Below are positions 51,224-62,131 of a stretch of 64,000 bases of DNA, piece by piece. The stretch is taken from positions 19,882,001 through 19,946,000 of the forward strand of contig NC_079888.1 of assembly GCF_029227915.1 (NCBI RefSeq). The letters run 5' to 3'. The translations under genes and the position numbers were made by a program. The notes beneath the pieces are model-generated. The model did not search any database and had not been told where the DNA came from. It saw nothing but the letters and a program-made list of their open reading frames with translations. The DNA comes from Hydractinia symbiolongicarpus (taxonomy: Eukaryota > Cnidaria > Hydrozoa > Anthoathecata > Hydractiniidae). Numbering within the stretch: position 1 is the first letter of the stretch; each line of letters opens with the position of its first letter.

Positions 51224-53684
51224 TCAGCGATTACACTGGGCGCTGTGGTAGCGCTTCATTTAAAAGTTTAGATTAATAAGACATTTTTAACTGTGGGACC
51301 AATCCTAGCCGTTATCGCGCGATGAAAAAATAGCGACAGTTTCAAAAGCTACATTTCATTGACCTTTTAACGGTGCCAGTCCGTTTGAGTTTCAACGGTT
51401 GGGTCACATATTCGTACGAACATGTGTTTAGCGATATGTTTATGAGATTACTAGGTTGCATCGCTTTTAACAATGAAACGATTGACTGTGGGACTTAATT
51501 GAACTAACTTTGGACTGTGCCCTGATAAATGTGATAAATGAGACAATTGGACTCCAAGAAAAAACATTCTTCTTAATTTGACGTGATTGCCGGAAATCAG
51601 CGATTACACTGGGCGCTGTGGTAGTGCTTTAAATAAAAATTAGGATAAAAAAGTCATTTTTTACTGTGGTACCAAACCTAGCCGTTATCGCGCGCCGAAG
51701 AAATAGCGACAGTTTCAAAAACTACATTTCATTGACTTTTTTACTGTGTCAGTCCGTTTGAGTTTCAACAGTTACTAGGTTGCATCGCTTTTAACAGTAA
51801 AACGATTGACTGTGGGACTTAATTGAACTAAATTTGGACCATGACCTGATCAATGTGATAAATGACACAAATGGACAACAAAAAAATAATTCTTCTTAAT
51901 TTGACATGATTGCCGGAAATCAGCGATTACACTGGGCGCTGTGGTAGCGCCTCATTTAAAAAATTAGATAAATAAGCCGTTCTTTACCGTGGGACCAATC
52001 CTACCCGTTATCGCCCGCTGAAAAAATAGCGACAGTTTCAAAAACTACATTTCAATGAGTTTCTAACGGTGTCAATCCGTTTGACTTACAACGGTTGGGT
52101 CACATATTCGTACCAAACATGTATTTAGCGATATTTTTCTGACATTACAAGGTTGTATGGCTTTTAACAGTGAAACCATTGACTGTGGGACTTAATTTAA
52201 CTGATTATGGACTGTGACCTTATAAATGTGAAAGTGAGACAATTGGACTCCAAGAAATAACATTCTTCTTAATATGAAATGATTGCCGAAACTCAGCGAT
52301 TACACTGGTTGCTGTGGTAGCGTTTCAATTAAAAATTAAAATAAAAAGTCATTTTTTACTGTGGGACCAATCCTAGCCGTTATCGCGCGCTGAAGAAATA
52401 GCGACAGTTTCAAAAACTACATTTCATTGACTTTTTTACTGTGTCAATCCGTTTGAGTTTCAACGGTTGGGTCACATATTCGTACCAACATGTATTTAGC
52501 GATATTTTTCTGATATTACTAGTTTGCATCTCATTTAACAGTGAAAGGATTGACTGTGGGACTTAATTGAACTAAATTTGGACCATGACCTGATCAATGT
52601 GATAAATGACACAAATGGACAACAAAAAAATAATTCTTCTTTGACATGATTGCCGGAAATCAGCGATTACACTGGGCGCTGTGGTAGCGCTTCATTTAAA
52701 AAATTAGATAAATAAGCCGTTCTTTACTGTGGGACCAATCCTACCCGTTATCGCGCGCTGAAAAAATAGCGACAGTTTCAAAAACTACATTTCAATGACT
52801 TTCTAACGGTGTCAATCCGTTTGAGTTACAACGGTTCGGTCACATATTCGTACCGACATGTATTTAGCGATATTTTTCTGACATTACAAGGTTGTATGGC
52901 TTTTAACAGTGAAACCATTGACTGTGGGACTTAATTGAACTGATTATGGACTGTGACCTTATAAATGTGAAAGTGAGACAATTGGACTCCAAGAAATAAC
53001 AATCTTCTTAATATGAAATGATTGCCGAAACTCAGCGATTACACTGGTTGCTGTGGTAGCGTTTCAATTAAAAATTAAAATAAAAAAGTCATTTTTTACT
53101 GTTGGACCAATCCTAGCCGTTATCGCGCGCTGAAGAAATAGCGACAGTTTCAAAAACTACATTTCATTGACTTTTTTACTGTGTCAATCCGTTTGAGTTT
53201 CAACGGTTGGGTCACATATTCGTACCAACATGTATTTAGCGATATTTATCTGATATTACTAGTTTGCATCTCTTTTAACAGTGAAAGGATTGACTGTGGA
53301 ACTTAATTGAACTAAATTTAGACCATGACCTGATCAATGTGATAAATGACACAAATGGACAACAAAAAAATAATTCTTCTTAATTTGACATGATTGCCGG
53401 AAATCAGCGATTACACTGGGCGCTGTGGTAGCGCTTCATTTAAAAAATTAGATAAATAAGCCGTTCTTTACTGTGGGACCAATCCTACCCGTTATCGCGC
53501 GCTGAAAAAATAGCGACAGTTTCAAAAACTACATTTCAATGACTTTCTAACGGTGTCAATCCGTGTGACTTACAACGGTTGGGTCACATATTCGTACCAA
53601 CATGTATTTAGCGATATTGTTCTGATATTACTAGGTTGTATGGCTTTTAACAGTGAAACCATTGACTGTGGGACTTAATTGAAC
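51134..53684 (+). repeat. Block 12: dimer-like segment
   Basis: Anchors are at 51244, 51617, 51940, 52313, 52680, 53052 and 53424. From 51940 two types alternate with a period of about 740-745 bp. One has GGACAACAAAAAAATAATTC and AAGCCGTTCTTTAC. The other has ACTGGTTGCTGTGGTAGCG and TTCAATTAAAAATTAAAAT. Two short deletions shorten monomers: about 50 bp near 51772 and 5 bp near 52640 (TTCTTCTTTGACATG against TTCTTCTTAATTTGACATG). Confidence 0.86.
51760..51790 (+). repeat. Monomer with a ~50 bp deletion
   Basis: The anchor spacing 51617-51940 is only 323 bp. The sequence runs GAGTTTCAACAGTTACTAGG, joining the CAACGGTT landmark directly to ATTACTAGG. The missing part normally contains GGGTCACATATTCG, CCAACATGT and TTTAGCGATATT. 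Confidence 0.92.
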
Positions 53685-53720
53685 TGATTATGGACTGTAA
53701 CCTTTTAAATGTGAAAGTGG

Positions 53721-55233
53721 GACAATTGGACTCCAAGAAGTAACATTCTTCTTAATATGAAATGATTGCCGAAACTCAAAGATTACACTGGGCGCTGTGG
53801 TAGCGCTTCATTTAAAAATTTAGATTAATTAGTCATTTTTAACTATGGGACCAATCCTAGCCGTTATCGCGCGATGAAGAAATAGCGACAGTTTCAAAAT
53901 CTACATTTCATTGACTTTCTAACGGTGTCAATCCGTTTGAGTTACAACGGTTGGGTCACATATTCGTACCAACATGTATTTAGCGATATTTTTCTGATAT
54001 TACTTGGTTGTATGGCTTTTAACAGTGAAACGATTGACTGTGGGACTTAATTGAACTGGTTATGGACTGTGACCTTATAGATGTAAAAGTGAGACAATTG
54101 GACTCCAGGAAATAACATTCTTCTTAATATGAAATGATTGCCGAAACTCAGCGATTGCACTGGGCGCTGTGGTAGCGTTTCAATTAAAAATTAAAATAAA
54201 AATGTCATTTTTTAATGTGGTACCAATCCTAGCCGTTATCGCACGCTGAAGAAATAGCGACAGTTTCAAAAACTACATTTCATTGACTTTCTAACGGTGT
54301 CAATTCGTTTGACTTACAACGGTTGGGTCACATATTCCTACCAACATGTATTTAGCGATATTTATCTGATATTACTAGGTTGCATCGCTTTTAACAGTGA
54401 AACGATTGACTGTGGGATTTAATTGAACTAACTTTGAACTGTGACCTGATAAATGTGATAAATGAGGAAATTGGACTCCACGAAATAACATTCTTCTTAA
54501 TTTTACATGATTGCCGGAGCTCAGAGATTACACTGGACGCTGTGGTAGCGCTTCATTTAAAAATTTAGATTAATAAGTCATTTTTAACTGTAAGACCAAT
54601 CCTAGCCGTTATCGCGCGATGAAGAAATAGCGACAGTTTCAAAAACTACATTTCATTGACTTTCTAACGGTGCCAGTCCGTTTGAGTCTCAACGGTTGGG
54701 TCACATATTCGTACCAACATGTATTTAGCGATATTTTTCTGATATTACTAGGTTGTATGGCTTTTAACAGTGAAACCATTGACTGTGGGACTTAATTGAA
54801 CTGATTATGGACTGTGACCTATTATATGTGAAAGTGAGACAATTGGACTCCAAGAAATAACATTCTTCTTAATATGAAATGATTGCCGAAACTCAAATGT
54901 TACACTGGGCGCTGTGGTAGCGCTTCATTTAAAAATTTAGATTAATTAGTCATTTTTAACTGTGGGACCAATCCTAGCCGTTATCGCGCGATGAAAAAAT
55001 AGCGACAGTTTCAAAAACTACATTTCATTGACTTTCTAACGGTGTCAATCCGTTTGAGTTACAACGGTTGGGTCACATATTCGTACCAACATGTATTTAG
55101 CGATATTTTTCTGATATTACTAGGTTGCATCGCTTTTAACAGTGAAACGATTGACTGTGGGACTTAATTGAACTAAATTTGGACCGTGAACTGATCAATG
55201 TCATAAATGACACAAAGGGACTCCAAAAGGAAA
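53721..55233 (+). repeat. Duplication, 2,235 bp offset, copy 1
   Basis: About 1.5 kb (four monomers) matching 55956-57468. Shared marks are CTCCAAGAAGTAACATTC, TTTCAAAATCTAC, TACTTGGTTGTATGG and GACCTATTATATGTG. Confidence 0.88.
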
Positions 55234-55410
55234 CTTTTTCTTAATTTGACATGATTGCCGGAAATCAGCGATTACACTGGGCGTTGTGGTAGCGGTTCAC
55301 TTAAAAAAATTAGATAAATAAGTTGTTCTTTACTGTGGGACCAATCCTGTCCGTTATCGTGCGTTGAAGAAATAGCGACAGTTTCAAAAACTACATTTCA
55401 TTGACTTTCT

Positions 55411-55440
55411 AACGGTGTCAGTCCGTTTGAGTTACAACGG
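55411..55440 (+). other. Representative AACGG / CCGTT / AACGG cluster
   Basis: Three alternating pentamers stand at 55411 (AACGG), 55423 (CCGTT) and 55436 (AACGG). The middle one can pair with either neighbour, with 7 bp and 8 bp spacers. The right-hand pair is the CCGTTTGAGTTACAACGG landmark and is kept in most monomers. The left AACGG is replaced by AACTG, AACAG or AAAAG in several families. Confidence 0.7.
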
Positions 55441-55955
55441 TTGTGTCACATATTCGTACCAACATGTATTTAGCGATATTTCTTTGATATTACTAGGTTG
55501 CATCGCTTTTAACAATGAAACGTTGACTGTGGGACTTAATTAAACTAACTTTGGACTGTAACCTGATAAATGTGATAAACGAGACAATTGGACTCCAAGA
55601 AATAACATTCTTCTTAATTTGACGTGATTGCCGGAACTCAGCGATTACACTGTGCTCTGTGGTAGCGCTTCATTTAAGAATTAAGATGAAAAGTCATTTT
55701 TTTATTGTGGGACCAATCCTAGCCAATATCTCGCGCTGAAGAAATAGCGACAGTTTCAAAAACTACATTTCATTGACTTTCTAACGGTGCCAGTCCGTTT
55801 GACTTACAACGGTTGGGTCACATATTCGTACCAAACATGTATTTAGCGATATTGTTCTGACATTACAAGGTTGTATGGCTTTTAACAGTGAAACCATTGA
55901 CTGTGGGACTTAATTTAACTGATTATGGACTGTGACCTTATAAATGTGAAAGTGA

Positions 55956-57468
55956 GACAATTGGACTCCAAGAAGTAACATTCTTCTTAATATGAAATGA
56001 TTGCCGAAACTCAAAGATTACACTGGGCGCTGTGGTAGCGCTTCATTTAAAAATTTAAATTAATTAGTCATTTTTAACTATGGGACCAATCCTAGCCGTT
56101 ATCGCGCGATGAAGAAATAGCGACAGTTTCAAAATCTACATTTCATTGACTTTCTAACGGTGTCAATCCGTTTGAGTTACAACGGTTGGGTCACATATTC
56201 GTACCAACATGTATTTAGCGATATTTTTCTGATATTACTTGGTTGTATGGCTTTTAACAGTGAAACGATTGATTGTGGGACTTAATTGAACTGGTTATGG
56301 ACTGTGACCTTATAGATGTAAAAGTGAGACAATTGGACTCCAGGAAATAACATTCTTCTTAATATGAAATGATTGCCGAAACTCAGCGATTGCACTGGGC
56401 GCTGTGGTAGCGTTTCAATTAAAAATTAAAATAAAAATGTCATTTTTTAATGTGGTACCAATCCTAGCCGTTATCGCACGCTGAAGAAATAGCGACAGTT
56501 TCAAAAACTACATTTCATTGACTTTCTAACGGTGTCAATTCGTTTGACTTACAACGGTTGGGTCACATATTCCTACCAACATGTATTTAGCGATATTTAT
56601 CTGATATTACTAGGTTGCATCGCTTTTAACAGTGAAACGATTGACTGTGGGATTTAATTGAACTAACTTTGAACTGTGACCTGATAAATGTGATAAATGA
56701 GGAAATTGGACTCCACGAAATAACATTCTTCTTAATTTGACATGATTGCCGGAGCTCAGAGATTACACTGGACGCTGTGGTAGCGCTTCATTTAAAAATT
56801 TAGATTAATAAGTCATTTTTAACTGTAGGACCAATCCTAGCCGTTATCGCGCGATGAAGAAATAGCGACAGTTTCAAAAACTACATTTCATTGACTTTCT
56901 AACGGTGCCAGTCCGTTTGAGTCTCAACGGTTGGGTCACATATTCGTACCAACATGTATTTAGCGATATTTTTCTGATATTACTAGGTTGTATGGCTTTT
57001 AACAGTGAAACCATTGACTGTGGGACTTAATTGAACTGATTATGGACTGTGACCTATTATATGTGAAAGTGAGACAATTGGACTCCAAGAAATAACATTC
57101 TTCTTAATATGAAATGATTGCCGAAACTCAAAGGTTACACTGGGCGCTGTGGTAGCGCTTCATTTAAAAATTTAGATTAATTAGTCATTTTTAACTGTGG
57201 GACCAATCCTAGCCGTTATCGCGCGATGAAAAAATAGCGACAGTTTCAAAAACTACATTTCATTGACTTTCTAACGGTGTCAATCCGTTTGAGTTACAAC
57301 GGTTGGGTCACATATTCGTACCAACATGTATTTAGCGATATTTTTCTGATATTACTAGGTTGCATCGCTTTTAACAGTGAAACGATTGACTGTGGGACTT
57401 AATTGAACTAAATTTGGACCGTGAACTGATCAATGTCATAAATGACACAAAGGGACTCCAAAAGGAAA
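55956..57468 (+). repeat. Duplication, 2,235 bp offset, copy 2
   Basis: Partner of 53721-55233. After the shared AAAAGGAAA this copy leads into a GCGCTGTGGTAGCGCTTC monomer, whereas copy 1 leads into GCGTTGTGGTAGCGGTTC. Confidence 0.88.
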
Positions 57469-58103
57469 ATTCTTCTTAATTTGACATGATTGCCGGAAAT
57501 CAGCGATTACACTGGGCGCTGTGGTAGCGCTTCATTTAAAAAATTAGATAAATAAGCCGTTCTTTACTGTGGGACCAATCCTACCCGTTATTGCGCGCTG
57601 AAAAAATAGCGACAGTTTCAAAAACTACATTTCAATGACTTTCTAACGGTGTCAATCCGTTTGAGTTACAACGGTTCGGTCACATATTCGTACCGACATG
57701 TATTTAGCGATATTTTTCTGACATTACAAGGTTGTATGGCTTTTAACAGTGAAACCATTGACTGTGGGACTTAATTGAACTGATTATGGACTGTGACCTT
57801 ATAAATGTGAAAGTGAGACAATTGGACTCCACGAAAAAACAATCTTCTTAATATGAAATGATTGCCGAAACTCAGCGATTACACTGGTTGCTGTGGTAGC
57901 GTTTCAATTAAAAATTAAAATAAAAAAGTCATTTTTTACTGTTGGACCAATCCTAGCCGTTATCGCGCGCTGAAGAAATAGCGACAGTTTCAAAAACTAC
58001 ATTTCATTGACTTTTTTACTGTGTCAATACGTTTGAGTTTCAACGGTTGGGTCACATATTCGTACCAACATGTATTTAGCGATATTTATCTGATATTACT
58101 AGT
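56615..58103 (+). repeat. 1,489 bp four-monomer unit, copy 1
   Basis: Repeated immediately at 58104-59592. It holds the types GGAGCTCAGAGATTACAC, GACCTATTATATGTG, GAACTGATCAATGTCATAAA and ACTGGTTGCTGTGG in that order. The boundary is at TTGCATC after TTACTAGG or TTACTAGT. Confidence 0.92.
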
Positions 58104-59592
58104 TTGCATCGCTTTTAACAGTGAAACGATTGACTGTGGGATTTAATTGAACTAACTTTGAACTGTGACCTGATAAATGTGATAAATGAGGAAATTGGAC
58201 TCCACGAAATAACATTCTTCTTAATTTGACATGATTGCCGGAGCTCAGAGATTACACTGGACGCTGTGGTAGCGCTTCATTTAAAAATTTAGATTAATAA
58301 GTCATTTTTAACTGTAGGACCAATCCTAGCCGTTATCGCGCGATGAAGAAATAGCGACAGTTTCAAAAACTACATTTCATTGACTTTCTAACGGTGCCAG
58401 TCCGTTTGAGTCTCAACGGTTGGGTCACATATTCGTACCAACATGTATTTAGCGATATTTTTCTGATATTACTAGGTTGTATGGCTTTTAACAGTGAAAC
58501 CATTGACTGTGGGACTTAATTGAACTGATTATGGACTGTGACCTATTATATGTGAAAGTGAGACAATTGGACTCCAAGAAATAACATTCTTCTTAATATG
58601 AAATGATTGCCGAAACTCAAAGGTTACACTGGGCGCTGTGGTAGCGCTTCATTTAAAAATTTAGATTAATTAGTCATTTTTAACTGTGGGACCAATCCTA
58701 GCCGTTATCGCGCGATGAAAAAATAGCGACAGTTTCAAAAACTACATTTCATTGACTTTCTAACGGTGTCAATCCGTTTGAGTTACAACGGTTGGGTCAC
58801 ATATTCGTACCAACATGTATTTAGCGATATTTTTCTGATATTACTAGGTTGCATCGCTTTTAACAGTGAAACGATTGACTGTGGGACTTAATTGAACTAA
58901 ATTTGGACCGTGAACTGATCAATGTCATAAATGACACAAAGGGACTCCAAAAGGAAAATTCTTCTTAATTTGACATGATTGCCGGAAATCAGCGATTACA
59001 CTGGGCGCTGTGGTAGCGCTTCATTTAAAAAATTAGATAAATAAGCCGTTCTTTACTGTGGGACCAATCCTACCCGTTATTGCGCGCTGAAAAAATAGCG
59101 ACAGTTTCAAAAACTACATTTCAATGACTTTCTAACGGTGTCAATCCGTTTGAGTTACAACGGTTCGGTCACATATTCGTACCGACATGTATTTAGCGAT
59201 ATTTTTCTGACATTACAAGGTTGTATGGCTTTTAACAGTGAAACCATTGACTGTGGGACTTAATTGAACTGATTATGGACTGTGACCTTATAAATGTGAA
59301 AGTGAGACAATTGGACTCCACGAAAAAACAATCTTCTTAATATGAAATGATTGCCGAAACTCAGCGATTACACTGGTTGCTGTGGTAGCGTTTCAATTAA
59401 AAATTAAAATAAAAAAGTCATTTTTTACTGTTGGACCAATCCTAGCCGTTATCGCGCGCTGAAGAAATAGCGACAGTTTCAAAAACTACATTTCATTGAC
59501 TTTTTTACTGTGTCAATACGTTTGAGTTTCAACGGTTGGGTCACATATTCGTACCAACATGTATTTAGCGATATTTATCTGATATTACTAGT
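58104..59592 (+). repeat. 1,489 bp four-monomer unit, copy 2
   Basis: Partner of 56615-58103 and nearly identical by eye. After this copy the array switches to the 6,329 bp partner of 53262, through TTTGCATCTCTTTTAAC. Confidence 0.92.
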
Positions 59593-62131
59593 TTGCATCT
59601 CTTTTAACAGTGAAAGGATTGACTGTGGAACTTAATTGAACTAAATTTAGACCATGACCTGATCAATGTGATAAATGACACAAATAGACAACAAAAAAAT
59701 AATTCTTCTTAATTTGACATGATTGCCGGAAATCAGCGATTACACTGGGCGCTGTGGTAGCGCTTCATTTAAAAAATTAGATAAATAAGCCGTTCTTTAC
59801 TGTGGGACCAATCCTACCCGTTATCGCGCGCTGAAAAAATAGTGACAGTTTCAAAAACTACATTTCAATGACTTTCTAACGGTGTCAATCCGTGTGACTT
59901 ACAACGGTTGGGTCACATATTCGTACCAACATGTATTTAGCGATATTGTTCTGATATTACTAGGTTATATGGCTTTTAACAGTGAAACCATTGACTGTGG
60001 GACTTAATTGAACTGATTATGGACTGTAACCTTTTAAATGTGAAAGTAAGACAATTGGACTCCAAGAAGTAACATTCTTCTTAATATGAAATGATTGCCG
60101 AAACTCAAAGATTACACTGGGCGCTGTGGTAGCGCTTCATTTAAAAATTTAGATTAATTAGTCATTTTTAACTATGGGACCAATCCTACCCGTTATCGCG
60201 CGCTGAAAAAATAGCGACAGTTTCCAAAACTACATTTCAATGACTTTCTAACGGTGTCAATCCGTGTGACTTACAACGGTTGGGTCACATATTCGTACCA
60301 ACATGTATTTAGCGATATTGTTCTGATATTACTAGGTTATATGGCTTTTAACAGTGAAACCATTGACTGTGGGACTTAATTGAACTGATTATGGACTGTA
60401 ACCTTTTAAATGTGAAAGTAAGACAATTGGACTCCAGGAAATAACATTCTTCTTAATATGAAATGATTGCCGAAACTCAGCGATTGCACTGGGCGCTGTG
60501 GTAGCGTTTCAATTAAAAATTAAAATAAAAATGTCATTTTTTAATGTGGTACCAATCCTAGCCGTTATCGCACGCTGAAGAAATAGCGACAGTTTCAAAA
60601 ACTACATTTCATTGACTTTCTAACGGTGTCAATTCGTTTGACTTACAACGGTTGGGTCACATATTCCTACCAACATGTATTTAGCGATATTTATCTGATA
60701 TTACTAGGTTGCATCGCTTTTAACAGTGAAACGATTGACTGTGGGATTTAATTGAACTAACTTTGAACTGTGACCTGATAAATGTGATAAATGAGGAAAT
60801 TGGACTCCACGAAATAACATTCTTCTTAATTTGACATGATTGCCGGAGCTCAGAGATTACACTGGACGCTGTGGTAGCGCTTCATTTAAAAATTTAGATT
60901 AATAAGTCATTTTTAACTGTAGGACCAATCCTAGCCGTTATCGCGCGATGAAGAAATAGCGACAGTTTCAAAAACTACATTTCATTGACTTTCTAACGGT
61001 GCCAGTCCGTTTGAGTCTCAACGGTTGGGTCACATATTCGTACCAACATGTATTTAGCGATATTTTTCTGATATTACTAGGTTGTATGGCTTTTAACAGT
61101 GAAACCATTGATTGTGGGACTTAATTGAACTGATTATGGACTGTGACCTATTATATGTGAAAGTGAGACAATTGGACTCCAAGAAATAACATTCTTCTTA
61201 ATATGAAATGATTGCCGAAACTCAAAGGTTACACTGGGCGCTGTGGTAGCGCTTCATTTAAAAATTTAGATTAATTAGTCATTTTTAACTGTGGGACCAA
61301 TCCTAGCCGTTATCGCGCGATGAAAAAATAGCGACAGTTTCAAAAACTACATTTCATTGACTTTCTAACGGTGTCAATCCGTTTGAGTTACAACGGTTGG
61401 GTCACATATTCGTACCAACATGTATTTAGCGATATTTTTCTGATATTACTAGGTTGCATCGCTTTTAACAGTGAAACGATTGACTGTGGGACTTAATTGA
61501 ACTAAATTTGGACCGTGAACTGATCAATGTCATAAATGACACAAAGGGACTCCAAAAGGAAAATTCTACTTAATTTGACATGATTGCCGGAAATCAGCGA
61601 TTACACTGGGCGTTGTGGTAGCGGTTCACTTAAAAAAATTAGAAAAATAAGTCGTTCTTTACTGTGGGACCAATCCTGCCCGTTATCGTGCGTTGAAGAA
61701 ATAGCGACAGTTTCAAAAACTACATTTCATTGACTTTCTAACGGTGTCAGTCCGTTTGAGTTACAACGGTTGTGTCACATATTCGTACCAACATGTATTT
61801 AGCGATATTTCTTTGATATTACTAGGTTGCATCGCTTTTAACAATGAAACGTTGACTGTGGGACTTAATTGAACTAACTTTGGACTGTAACCTGATAAAT
61901 GTGATAAACGAGACAATTGGACTCCAAGAAATAACATTCTTCTTAATTTGACGTGATTGCCGGAACTCAGCGATTACACTGTGCTCTGTGGTAGCGCTTC
62001 ATTTAAGAATTAAGATAAAAAGTCATTTTTTTATTGTGGGACCAATCCTAGCCAATATCTCGCGCTGAAGAAATAGCGACAGTTTCAAAAACTACATTTC
62101 ATTGACTTTCTAACGGTGCCAGTCCGTTTGA
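59591..62131 (+). repeat. Duplication, 6,329 bp offset, copy 2
   Basis: Partner of 53262-55802, in strict register from anchor 59753 to anchor 61987. Copy 2 carries GGTTATATGGC and AAAGTAAGACAATTGG where copy 1 has GGTTGTATGGC and AAAGTGGGACAATTGG. Confidence 0.88.
60185..60437 (+). repeat. Conversion-like patch of the preceding monomer
   Basis: About 250 bp that matches 59813-60065 one monomer upstream, sharing CCTACCCGTTATCGCGCGC, CCGTGTGACTTAC and GGTTATATGGC. It does not match the position expected from the 6,329 bp duplication, which has CCTAGCCGTTATCGCGCGATG and AAAATCTAC. On both sides the sequence returns to the expected match without a length change. Confidence 0.85.

Larger units (their letters stand above)
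53262..55802 (+). repeat. Duplication, 6,329 bp offset, copy 1
   Basis: 2.54 kb (about seven monomers) matching 59591-62131, seventeen monomers away. Marks include TTTGCATCTCTTTTAAC, GGACAACAAAAAAATAATTC, GCGTTGTGGTAGCGGTTC and GCCAATATCTCGCGC. The match is interrupted by one divergent patch in the partner (60185-60437). Confidence 0.88.
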
